Positions 11,313-22,000 of a stretch of 37,206 bases of DNA are shown piece after piece. Numbering within the stretch: the first letter of the stretch is position 1; the number at the start of each line of letters is the position of its first letter. Location of the stretch: contig JAPEVC010000296.1 of assembly GCA_027946555.1 (NCBI GenBank), positions 1 to 37,206 of the forward strand. The letters run 5' to 3'. This DNA is from Gnomoniopsis sp. IMI 355080. Taxonomy: Eukaryota > Ascomycota > Sordariomycetes > Diaporthales > Gnomoniaceae. Both the position numbers and the translations under genes were made by a program. Under the pieces are notes generated by a model, which saw only the letters and a program-made list of their open reading frames with translations, was not told the origin of the DNA and did not search any database.

Positions 11313-12025
11313 ATGGGACGCGACCTCCAAAAGCGCAAGAACCGCTCCTCGCGGCCCACGATCCGGCAATCCAACCGGCTCAAGAAGCCTCTCAACCCCC
11401 AAGGCAATAGCCTCGTTGCAAGGAATTGGTCAGTCCAACTTAACTTTTCACTTCTAACATTCCTTTTTCGCTAGCTTACTAGGAAGCCAACAGGAATAAG
11501 AAAGAGACACTCTCCCAAAACTACCGCCGGCTCGGCCTCACCGCCAAACTTGGTAAAGCCACCGGCGGCATGGAAGCCCACCCTTCCGCACCAGCCTCCC
11601 AAGACCCTCTCGCCGTGTCGCAAGCCGCCGGCACGCGCAGCGCGATTCGCTCAGTCAAGGTGGAACGAGACGCCGAGGGCAATATTCTGAAAGTCCTACG
11701 CCGGGAGAACCCGCTCAACGACCCATTGAATGATATCAGCGATTCTGACGACGACGCGCAGCGGACGGGGGAGGAGGAACAGAGTGGGAAAGAGGAGCGT
11801 GAGGTGAAGATTGTGGACTTGCTAGAGCAACAGGCGAGTGTGCCGACGGAGAGCCACAAGCGTCACCAGTCCGCGCGGGAGAGGGAGTGGCTTCAGAGGC
11901 TACTTGCGAAGCATGGGGATGATGTCGCGGCTATGTCGAGAGACCTCAAGCTGAACCCGATGCAGCAGACTGTTGGGGAAATCAAGAAGAAGTTGAAGGT
12001 GTATCGACAGGAATCTGCTAACTGA
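11313..12025 (+). CDS. NOP16: Nucleolar protein 16, 60S ribosomal subunit assembly
   Basis: Nop16 is a nucleolar factor in early 66S pre-ribosomes needed for 60S subunit production. Exon 1 is 11313-11428 and exon 2 is 11494-12025; the 65-nt intron splits a Trp codon, and joining restores ARNWNKKETLSQNYRRLGL, the family signature. The product is 215 residues, within the range for yeast (231) and animal (about 178) Nop16. The N-terminus MGRDLQKRKNRSSRPT is strongly basic, as expected for a nucleolar rRNA binder. A middle acidic stretch (SDSDDDAQ to EEREVK) and the C-terminal LQRLLAKHGDD...KLNPMQQTVGEIKKKL block are also typical. Confidence 0.95.
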
Positions 12026-12319
12026 AGTGAGGAGGTTTTGTTGCTTGGGAACTTGGCAAAGTTGATCAAGAGAGGCTTTGGTTTATTCCCACCCGCCCGC
12101 CGGCAATGTTGATTTGGAGGAGACTGCGCCGGCCGTGTGGGACGAAATCGCGATTCCAATACGGCATCTGTCGGATCAAATGGACTCTTCCACGGCCGCA
12201 TACAATAGTGGCGCACGTTCCGGCTATGTGGATCACATTCTATGCCCGGCACAACTGGGAACGGCATATTAGTTCATGGCTATTGAAAACGAGCCAGATG
12301 CCTCCCTGCCTCGCTCCTC

Positions 12320-12345
12320 GAGCATTGCAGGTGAGCATTGCAGGT
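12320..12345. repeat. Two tandem copies of a 13-bp unit
   Basis: The unit GAGCATTGCAGGT occurs twice back to back (12320-12332 and 12333-12345) without mismatch, about 295 nt after the NOP16 stop. Confidence 0.9.
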
Positions 12346-12381
12346 GGAGAGAACCGCAGTGCCCATAGGCATTGGCACGGG

Positions 12382-12404
12382 GGACGAAGGGAAACCTTCG
12401 GTCC
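12382..12404 (+). other. Potential hairpin with GAAA tetraloop
   Basis: Left arm GGACGAAGG (12382-12390), loop GAAA (12391-12394), right arm CCTTC, bulged G, GTCC (12395-12404): nine pairs with one bulged base if read on the plus strand. GAAA is a GNRA-type stable loop. It lies 357 nt after the NOP16 stop and could belong to its 3' UTR or be chance. Confidence 0.5.
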
Positions 12405-12986
12405 ACGTGAGACTGCTTCTGCTTCTGCCCCTCGATACCTTTTTTGTGCAGGACTTCCGGTTAGTGAGCCTATCGAGATGAGGTCAGGGCATTAGGTTTG
12501 GCGTTCTAGGAGTTTGAGGACATTTGCAATACAGACGGTCAGACGAAAAAGTCAAGAACAGAATATTACAGTCCCGGAGTGAGACTGAAAACCAAGTATT
12601 CGATCAATCGTTGTTGGGGTAACTTGTACAGATGTCAAAAGAATAAGAAGAGGAACAGAAATTGCGTTGTTCGGTGCAATTGTAGATGTATTCTTTGTGT
12701 TTGGTATCTCCCAAATGCTTTATGGACAAGACACGATCAAGTCCAGCCAACGCCTCCAACACCGAAACCCCAGAGATATTGCCGTCTTTGCACAATGCCA
12801 TGGGCCAAGCCGATTCAAGTTGTTTCTCCCAGCGCCTGTAGTATGAGAGCTCCCTCTTCCCTGGGGAGCCATGTATTCTTGTAATCATGCTCTAGAGCTT
12901 GCTATGCTCGCAATGCACTTCATCCAAAGCATGTCAATTTTTCAGATCATCCAACCTCATTACACATCTCTTCTCTTCATTGACAT

Positions 12987-14058
12987 CTATACCTGCCTCA
13001 AGCCGATGTTGTCGTAATTCCCCGCTGGGAACGTCACTGGCTGCCCGTACTCGTCATGATCGGCTGGTGGTGGGCTATACAGATGAGCGTGAGGACCACC
13101 GCCTTCCATCCCCGGTGCAGGGCCGTGGCTCTCGTACGCTTGGCTCGCGTATGCCGTGTTCATGTCGTATCTTGATCCGGCACTTCCCAGCTCGTGCGCA
13201 CCACCACCGCCGTACGAGGTGTCTGAGTGTAGACCCGCGCCGCCGTAGCTGGTATCGGGCTCGTGTGCACCCCCGCCATAAGAGGGAGAGTGGCTTCCGC
13301 CATAGGGGGCAGCATTGAACTCGGGCTCATCCGAGTCGTGGCCAAGTCCGCCGCCAAGAGGAGCGTAGGCTTCCTCGTCAGCGGGGCCGGTGGAGAAAGC
13401 TGCCTTGTCTGGGTCGTAGTCATCCACGGTATGGGTGCGTTGGTGCTTCCTGTGAATGGAATCATAGCCAGGCAGGACGCCGTTGGTATTGAAATACTGC
13501 AAAGTAGCCCAGGAGATGAAGGTGCCCAATGCCCATAGTAGTCTGTTGTGAGTTGAACTGGTTAGTTTCTGTTGCTCTGGGGTGGGGAATTGGATGTAGC
13601 AGATAGAATGTTTGGTTTCAACTTACGTCTCAAAAACACCCAGGCCAACAATGGCCTTGCTGGGACCGCATGCGGTGCCGCAGGAGTCGGCAGTGTTGTA
13701 TGCAGCCTGTGTTGCAAAGGCGGACAGCCATATTATGGTGAAGATAGCGTCGACAGTGACGAGTGCGTTGGGTTGGGCGATGTTGCTCGCTCGTGGGTAG
13801 CGAGGAGCCATGATTAGATATATCCATGCTGGAACGGTCAGGAAGCACTGCAGGAAACGAGCGTCAGCAAAAGGTCCCCAAGAATCTGCAGCCAGTGTAG
13901 ATGCGTACCACTCCAAAGGTCCAACCGTTCTGGCCGTTGATGTCTCCGCCCCTAAAAACAATGATTTCCAAGACCCAGATTGTCACAGACAGGACGATCT
14001 GGGCTATGTGGACAATCAACTTGTACAAGGGGATTTTGTCATAGTTGAACTCGACCAT
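12987..14058 (-). CDS. MARVEL-like four-helix membrane protein with Gly/Tyr-rich tail
   Basis: Integral membrane protein with the four-helix layout of fungal MARVEL-domain proteins; specific function unknown. Exons are 14058-13909, 13847-13627 and 13542-12987, with introns of 61 and 84 nt, giving 308 residues. Helices fall at about 13-34, 50-65, 79-100 and 118-142; the third splice joins GVFET/LLWALGTFISWATLQYF inside the last helix. A loop with two Cys (DSCGTACG) lies between helices 3 and 4, probably on the outer side. From about residue 150 the tail is cytosolic-looking, polar and repetitive: several YGG, SYGG and GGGAHE units, then a Pro-rich end finishing in DNIGLRQV. Such tails are common in fungal MARVEL proteins. 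The family call rests on topology, not a strict motif. Confidence 0.8.
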
Positions 14059-14341
14059 GTTGCGCACTTGGTGTCCCTCTTGAGGGGCCTTTCTTGCAGC
14101 TCGAGTTGTTGTTTTGGTGTTGCGATCGAAGACTGTCACAAAGCACGTTGTAGTGCAGTCGGCAGGGAAACCGTCGCCAGAAGCAGCGGTCTAGTCGAGG
14201 CTAGCGCAGGGACGGCAAAGCAAGAAAGAACTGGTGTTCGGAACCGTGGCCCTGGCGCAAGGAGGATCGTTGGACAAGGCTTTATGCTTTGTCGAGTCAA
14301 TGGTAGAGGCAACGAACGAGAGCGGTGAGGACTCGCGCTTT

Positions 14342-14368
14342 GTTGTCGTTGTCGTTGTTGTTGTTGTT
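14342..14368. repeat. GTT/GTC trinucleotide tract, nine units
   Basis: Nine three-base units, seven GTT and two GTC. It lies about 285 nt upstream of the MARVEL-like ATG and reads as AAC/GAC on that gene's strand, so it may be in the 5' leader. Confidence 0.85.
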
Positions 14369-15729
14369 TTGTGGTGGCTGGTGGGGGAGAGTGAGAAGAT
14401 AGTAAGAGAGGGAAAAAGAGCAGGGGATCAATCAAAAAAAAGCAAAGGCCTGGCCAACAGTGTCATCAAGTACGGCACCGATTCAAGTGGAAGGGGTCCC
14501 TTGGAGGGGGGGGTCGAAGCTGCGAGTTGACAACCTAGCGATGGGATGGGAGCCAAGCCACACACTCTTCGTAATGGGTTTTCCAGTCCGCAACAGTGCC
14601 CAGTGCCAGACGACGGCACAACAAAAAGGATAGGGGAAGCGACGCGCAGCAGGGCAGCGTGCCGGCGTGCCCAGCTTTTGCCCAGCCACGCTGCCCACGG
14701 CCGACAAAAAGACCCGTTCACTCTTCGCTGCAAGATCCAAATTTAGTGGAGCCAGGAACCACTCCTGTCCAATCAACCTGACACTGATTGACCCTCTTCG
14801 TTGCAGAAGCTGCCACCGCACGCACGCCTGATGTCAACGTGCCTGTTCGATGCAACCTTTTGAACATTGGCACAACCGCCACACCTTTCTACTCGTTGGT
14901 ACCGATACCTTGCTTTTGCCTTTCACTGTACATAGCACATAGCACAAATCACATCGGCTTTGGTTGGGATGAACCTGCAACTCCATCTCGTTCAGGACAT
15001 TTCTTACGACTCGTGAACATAGGAGCGACATTGGCTAGCTATCTTGCACTTTTCTTGGCCACGAGGCATCTCCAGGCTGACTCCAGCTACCACACACAGG
15101 CTGAGCCCGATAAAGGTGGATCTGGCGTCAATTCGCCAATTTCTATGTACACCGTAGTGCCGTACTTCCTTCAACGCCAGGGCAGAACTGTTGATGTGAC
15201 GACAGAGCACTGGACCCTCAAACAAGCTCTCCACTTTGCGGCTTAGCCCTCGGAGAGCCTCAATCGTAGGTCTCCACCGCCGCCACCGGCGAGACTATGC
15301 GTCGGTAGTATCGATTTCTCGCAGCTCCGCGATTACTACTTAACATTCCTAAGCATATACTCAGCCACATATCATGGATTAGATCTCGGTACGCGCAACG
15401 CCGGCAGGGAACCAACCCGCGGCTCTTTCCACACTACCTGAACTTCTTGCCAGGGTCATGCCCGTTGTGGCGCGGTCTATTTATATCTTGGGAGCTGCAT
15501 ACGTCCGGCCTTAGCCCCGGAGCCATCTCGGCCGGGTCGTTGCCTGCAAATTCGACTGTCCGCCAGCCGGATACACATTGTCGCCTCCCACAACACAAGT
15601 GGAACCCATGCCCAAAAACACTCCATTATTGTGGAAGCCAAATATGGGTCAAAGATGTTGTGGTGAATAAAGATGATCATTCAAAGGGTAAGTCTAAAGT
15701 GAGCCTGCAGGCTGAAAGATATCTGAGTA

Positions 15730-15768
15730 GGTTAGGTGTGACCCTAACCCTGTGGTGCTGTGCACCAC
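15730..15768. repeat. Two adjacent perfect 7-bp hairpins
   Basis: First: arms GGTTAGG (15730-15736) and CCTAACC (15743-15749) around a 6-nt loop. Second, two bases later: arms GTGGTGC (15752-15758) and GCACCAC (15762-15768) around TGT. Both are perfect. They lie about 320 nt beyond the TRA1 stop on its downstream side. Confidence 0.7.
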
Positions 15769-16084
15769 CTGCACCCCTAGGGCGCTGCCACAATTATCTT
15801 GCAAGTCTGTACATGTGCCAAAGTGCCTTCATTATCACTATGAGGTGGATGTGGATAACACTGGTCCAACTATCCATGTACATTCAATCCCATCCCTCCA
15901 ACGCCGATTGTCGCTTTTCTTTTCATCATCCTGCCCACCAAGTCCCACAGTCCAAACTCCCAGAGTTCACCGTCTAACACCATATAAAAACATCATAATA
16001 TAGCTGAACCCGGAGCCAAAGAACCCTCCTTCCATTCGCCCTGCTCAAAACAACCGTCCAATGCCTTTCCTTCCTTCCAGAAGT

Positions 16085-19000
16085 CTAGAGATAAGCCTGC
16101 CAAAGTGCATCCTGCATCGCCAGATTGATTGGATTCACTGCCTTGGAGATCAAGTCGATGACAGTCTGATTCGCGGGAACCTTGGCCTCAGGGTCTGTGG
16201 TTGCAAGAGCCATTGCTCGCTTCACAATCATGTCACAGTTGGGCTGCACCGTGGCACGTAACTGTCCCTCGTCAAGTTGCAGTGTCCTGTGCGTGCTTGT
16301 GAACCAGAACATAACTTCATCGCGCACAAATAGCGTGAAAGCATGCTCAAGCTCGAGTTCGGGCTCCGTCAGGCACCGCGCAATGGCCATGATTGCACAG
16401 CTGAAGACGCCTTCCGTTGCGAGCGGGCCCATGAGCGTTTGCAAGTTGGGGGTGAGGCGGAATGGCACGTGCTCGTGGCTGGAGCTGAAGAACGGCCTCT
16501 GATTTGTCATGAATGACAATAACTCCGAGCTCCAGATATTGCCCGTGCCGCGTGAAATGTGAATCTTCTGAGGATAGCGCTTGTCGATATACAACACATA
16601 GGTCATGAAGGTGAGAGCGGCCAGCTGGTATGAGAAACGCCGCTTGAACAGCCAGAAGTCTGCAAAGTCGGGGTACGACCTCTGGAAGAAATCCAGAGCG
16701 ACCGTGCGAGGCACCCACTTGTCCTGGATAGCGTTGAGGATTTCCAATCTGGCGGATGCACTCTGCTCGCCCACCTTTCGCCGTGGTATGTCAGTTTCTT
16801 TACTCCCGTGGTTTGCTGGTCGGGACTGCGAAGAATTGAAAATTGGGCCGGGACTTACCTTGTTCGCTTCGCTGAGCGCACGCAAATTGTCCATGATGAA
16901 TAGGACAGGTTCGTCCTTAGACATATTGTTGCGTCTGCAATGGTCCTCGAAAACACCTTGCAAGGTGATGTACGACGTATCTTCCTCCACAATCCTAATG
17001 TGAGGAGCAAGTGGGACCATCAATGGCAAAGTAAATTGCAGGTCGCGACGCCTGCTTTCCTTCTTACGGCTGAGCCTCTGATTCAGCTGTCGGAAAAGCT
17101 GAGCAATCCTTTCTTCCCTCCGGCAGTGTCGCGCCGCGGGATTCTGCACCGCGAACGGATGAATGCTGCCATCATGACCACGGATCTTGAGGCGACGGTG
17201 AGAAGTACCAATGGTGCGGACCAGGTCGACGGTGGGGATGAAACGCTCGATGCGGACAAAATCTTGGTTCTTGTCTTTGAGCTGTAGGTACTGCCCGGGC
17301 ACTTCGACCTCATCAAACTTCTGATACTTGAACTCGCTGAGTAGAGGCGTGTAGTTCTCCAAGGACATGTGTAAATTCCTGCGGTCGAGTTTCTCCTCAA
17401 ACTTGTCGCGCCACTTTCGTAACTTGTGGATGTACTCGAACATTGTAGGCTTGATCACGACAAAGTCCGCCTCAAACGTCCTGCGAATGTGGGCAGGCAA
17501 TATCGTCTCTGCGAACCGAGTGATATTACTCTCGGTAGCCTGTGGCAGTTTCGCTCCTCTGGCGTAGGATGCCGGAGCGCGACTGACATAAGCCAAGGCG
17601 TCATTGAGCAGTGCAACTATCAGCCTGTAGGCATCCTCGTCAGGAGGACACTTGAAGTGTTTCTGGATTTGATCAACCATGGTTTCCATCGATAAGGCAA
17701 GGAGAGGGAATGCTGTCTTGAGTTGCGACATAATTTCTTCAGTCAGTTCCCATGGGAACTTCTTCTGCCCATCTGCTGCCGCTGCTGGGTTCTCGGTCGC
17801 CGGAGTAGCGTTGTTCGGTGCAGCTGGGGTAGCAGTGGCCGTGGCGCCACTGGTATCCGCACCTTCAACCTTGACCTGTCCATTGGTTTGGCCATTGGCA
17901 GTGCCAGGTCGCGATCCGGATCCATCCTGTTTCGGCGCACCGTTGCTCTCTTGCTTCTCTCCGGCCTTATTCGCCGCCGCTGCCGCTGCCTGCTGCGCAG
18001 CCTTGGCCTTCTTGACCTCATGCGCTTTCTTGATAGCTTGCATGTCCTCTCTGTTGGTCCGCAACTGGAAGTACAGTGCCTGAGGATAGGATCTTGCTAT
18101 CTTAAGCAGGACCGAGTGTACCCGTGTCGCTTCCTTGTGACTGAGCCCAGTCAGCAGTTGGGGTATGAAAGTGATCCAGTACCAAGTTGGCGTCTCGCCC
18201 TGGAAGTCGTCAAACCCGGTAGAGATGGATCCATTGGCATCATCCATACTCAGGAGCCACAAAACCCTAGCTATCAGTTTGCGTGACTTGGAGTTTTTGT
18301 AGGCACTGGCGGCCTGTAGGTAGCAAGTAATCGCCTGTCGCGCCGAGTTCGTATCGCTGGGATTCTCCTTGAACTTGCGGTCGTTGAAGTATCCCCATTC
18401 AGCCCATGCCTTCGGGGCTGCGATATCGAAAAACAATGCCGTGCCAAAGGCGTTGTCAGCCTCTTCTTTCTGAGACAGCTTCTCCAAGAACATGCCTTTG
18501 AGGGTGTAGAACTCGGCTTTCTGACTAGGACTGAAATAATTCAAATTAGTATTGTTGATGACTTCTAACCCATTCTGCAGCTCTTTGGGATTTTGGTAGT
18601 GGCATTTCGCTTGCTCTCGCAGCTTGAGGAAAGCCTCTTGAATCTCTATGTTTGGGAGAGTGTAGATCCTGCCGAGTTGAGTAATGCAGACCTCCGCGAG
18701 GTTGTGTTTCCGGGCAACATGGGCGAAGCGATTGATGATCCACGCTGTCTCGTGGTATCCTCTATACGCGAAAGAGGTTCCACCTGGATTTTGACCCTGG
18801 TTGGGTAGCAACGTAAGGTACTTGTTATTGATGAGAGTGAAGATATGTTGCCGCCAATTGACTAGGTCCTGCCACGCAGTAATATCATCCCAGACATTGG
18901 GAAGTCGGTCGCGCCACCCACTGAGCAATAGCTTGAGCTCGTTGGACTTCACGTCAAGATTCTGCTGGGTAGTGTTTGCAAGGCTTCCACAGATAACGCT

Positions 19001-22000
19001 CGCATCGTGGAGCTCTACCAACTGCTGGAAGTTCTGTAGCAGCGGTACATGTGCGTGAGTGGGCTGCTTTGGTAACTGGTGCCATTTGCGGATTGAGAGT
19101 TGTATCGCCTCGTCCACACATCGCTGGAAGTCTTGCTGATTCTCTTGCCCATCGTGAAACTTGCGCAGAGCCACAAAAGCCTGGAAGAAGGATCTTCGAG
19201 GAGTAGGAGCGTCCATCAGTCCCTTGATCATGGATTCGATGTGCTCCTTGTTCTCCTGAGAAGACCACATTTCAGTGTTCCGCCAGGCACACTCGAGAAG
19301 CAGATCCTGTATGTGCTCATGCTTGGAAAAGTCTTGGAGGATATCCCACTGTTGCAGCTTCTGCGCACACAAAACCCAATGATCTTCCCACAAGGTGTAT
19401 TCGGCTTGAGAGAAGGCAAGCACGCCAGTCCTTGCCTTGATCTGAGCGCTCTCGTACATTTTCTGTGCCTTGTCCCACATGCCGTTCTGCTCATAAGATA
19501 GGGCACTGTTCGTCTCAATGAAGTCGCACCGTCGCCGCCACGTGCCGTAGAAGAAGTCGTCTTCTTTCAAATTGGCATAGAGCTCGACCAAGGAGTTCAA
19601 GTTGCTCTCTCTGACTTTGTCGCTGTCGGTGCTCTCCTGGTTGATCGCAGCATCTTCGAGTTGGACCAATGCGGTGTACCAAGCATCGAAAGTCTGGGCG
19701 CAATACTTAAGAACGTGAGGTGGGATTCTGCATTCCGGTGTTGCTTTGGCAGCGCCTTTGAGAAGCGCCTGGATCACGTTGGGCCTCTTGTCAAGCTGTC
19801 GCTGATGGTAGTCTTTCGTAAGCAAAAGGACAAGACCTCGCTTGAGCTCTTCGCGTTCCTCCTTCGTAGTTGCGGACCAATACATGGGAAACAACGTTTC
19901 CCACAATTCCTTAGACAAATATGGATCGAGGTGTTGCAGTTGAGTTAGGGGATCGATGATGTCTCGAACGCGAACATCTCCAAGCTCCGATACGAAGCGG
20001 CGGTGATTAGCCATGAAAGACTCATACTTGTCGTCAGCCATCAGCGTAGGCTGTCTCGGGTCCTTTACGTAATTTCCGAACACCTTAGAGGCTGGCAGCG
20101 TTCGGAAGTCTTCTTGGTGCAGATGTAGTGCACTATTGGCATCGACAGATCCTAAAAGAAGCTGTGAAGCCTGTGCAAGCCAGAAAGTCTCGCCCAGTGT
20201 GTCCCAGTTCTGAGTGTTGATGGCGTAGAGCAAACGAGCGCTAGCATTCTTCGACAAACTCTTGTCGAGAAGTGCCATGAAACGATTGCGCATACCAACA
20301 TCCTGAGCTCGAGTACCAATCAAGAAAGCGTGCTCCATGCGCACAGTTAGCTCCGTCCGAGCTATCTTGGGGTCTTCGTATATTCGGAGTACGAGATCGA
20401 GGTACTTGGTCAACATGGTTGGGTCGGTCCGGTGTTCGAAAGTAAGCATCTTGTGCAAAACAGCTGTCTTCTCTTTGAGCGTAGGCCAGGTGCCCTCTGA
20501 CCGGAAAATCCAACTCTCCACCATCTCCAGTATCTTTTCGCACAGTGGAATGTGCAGCGACTTCTCGACAAGTGTAGCAAGGACACTGAGGAATGGCCGA
20601 CGATTGTCTCCCAATTTGTCCATCCTCTTGGCTGTGACGTCGATGGCCTTGAGCATCAGCCCTGTCTGGATCTCGAGGTCGTACTCATCCATCTTGACAG
20701 GCGCATTTTGATCAGCAAGACGGAGTGGCATGTTCGCCTCTTGGCTGAGAGCAGTGTAGTGAGACACGTGATCCCGAGCCAGCTTCGATTGCAAGGACTT
20801 CATGATACCGCCAATGTGAGGATCGATCGCAGACGGTCGACGATTTCCCAAAGACCACAGAATATTGATACCTGAAACATAATTCTGGGTGTTCATCGTC
20901 TCGGTCGCGATATTGGACAGGAAGGTAATGAATTCGGAAGTAGGTGCTTCGGGTTCGCCTTCTGCATCAGCGTCTTGCATCTCGACGTCTTCCGCGGCCT
21001 GAGGCACGGCGTCCAAAACTCGCTTGACAATAGCCCTGATGTCTCGACCGTCGTCGTACTTGGGATCAGCCATGTGAAGACAGTCCTGAAGTTCGGGGTT
21101 CTCGGACTTCAGGCACTTCTCAAGGATTTTCTGAATTTGAGTGATGTTCTTCATCAACCACTCGTCCGACTTGGAGTTGACAATAATGCGAACAACTTGC
21201 AGCGTGTTGATGATATTAGTGATGAATTTCTCGTCATATCGCTCCTTGTTCTCCGGGTCAGCCTGGAGAATCTGGGTCGTCTTGTCACTAGCCAGTACGA
21301 CATCCGTGACGTTCGGAAAGAGGTCAACGTCCAGGTCAGCCCAATACTCGGGTAGAAGCAAATTGTAAAGCAAGGTCATCGCCTTCTTGTTCAGCTCAGG
21401 AGACATTGGGTGAGCGGGTGAGGCGCCAGCATCCTTGGCCTTGCTCGACGGAAGAGGATACCGCTCATTAAGCTGTGCGATAAATTCGACGAGGTACTTG
21501 ACCATCTTCTGTCGCACTGGAGCTGGAATCTGGTACTCCGTCTTTTCTCCAGCAGCGGCCTGTCGTACAGCAGGCGGTGAGGCTGTTGCCAGCTCTCCGA
21601 GCTTCCGCTTCTTGCTTACCGGCGACAGAGACGCATTGCGCGTGGGACTCGCCACCTGTCCCGTAACTCGCCGCTTTTCCCATTCCCAGATCAACCACAT
21701 CATATTCAGCGCCAGCCTTCGGCTCTCAAAGGAAGGATTGGGAGGATTGGCCACCTTCCTCAAACATTGGATGATGAGAGCTGCGAATTTGTCACGAGTC
21801 TCATAGAAGAGATCGGGGTGGCGTACCAGGAATTGGAAGATGCTTGTCATCTGTTGCACATTCTGTCCCTCCTCAGCCAGAATGCGGCGCGGTCCAGCGG
21901 ACCAGACAGCATTTCGCGGATCGGCAGGCTGCACCGGACTGCACCTCTTCGGCAATACGGGGGCCATCAATTCCAGAGCCTGTGTCACCAGCGTGCGCCC

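Larger units (their letters stand above)
12026..12986. other. Convergent intergenic region NOP16/MARVEL
   Basis: About 0.96 kb at the 3' ends of two convergent genes. It contains a 13-bp tandem repeat and a strong potential hairpin, listed separately. A plus-strand frame at 12106-12495 and a minus-strand frame at 12604-12888 show no recognisable domain. Confidence 0.55.
14059..16084. other. Intergenic region between MARVEL-like gene and TRA1
   Basis: About 2 kb holding the MARVEL-like promoter and leader (low coordinates) and the TRA1 3' end (near 16084). It contains a GTT-type tract and a pair of hairpins, listed separately. A plus-strand open frame at 14788-15246 has no domain and no convincing coding character. 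Confidence 0.55.

Noticed and set aside
14788..15246. 152-codon plus-strand frame
   Set aside because: No recognisable domain, no matching exons, and it lies in the probable promoter of the MARVEL-like gene; treated as chance.
15741..15750. Interstitial telomere repeat (CCCTAACCC)
   Set aside because: Fewer than two units; better explained as part of a local inverted repeat.
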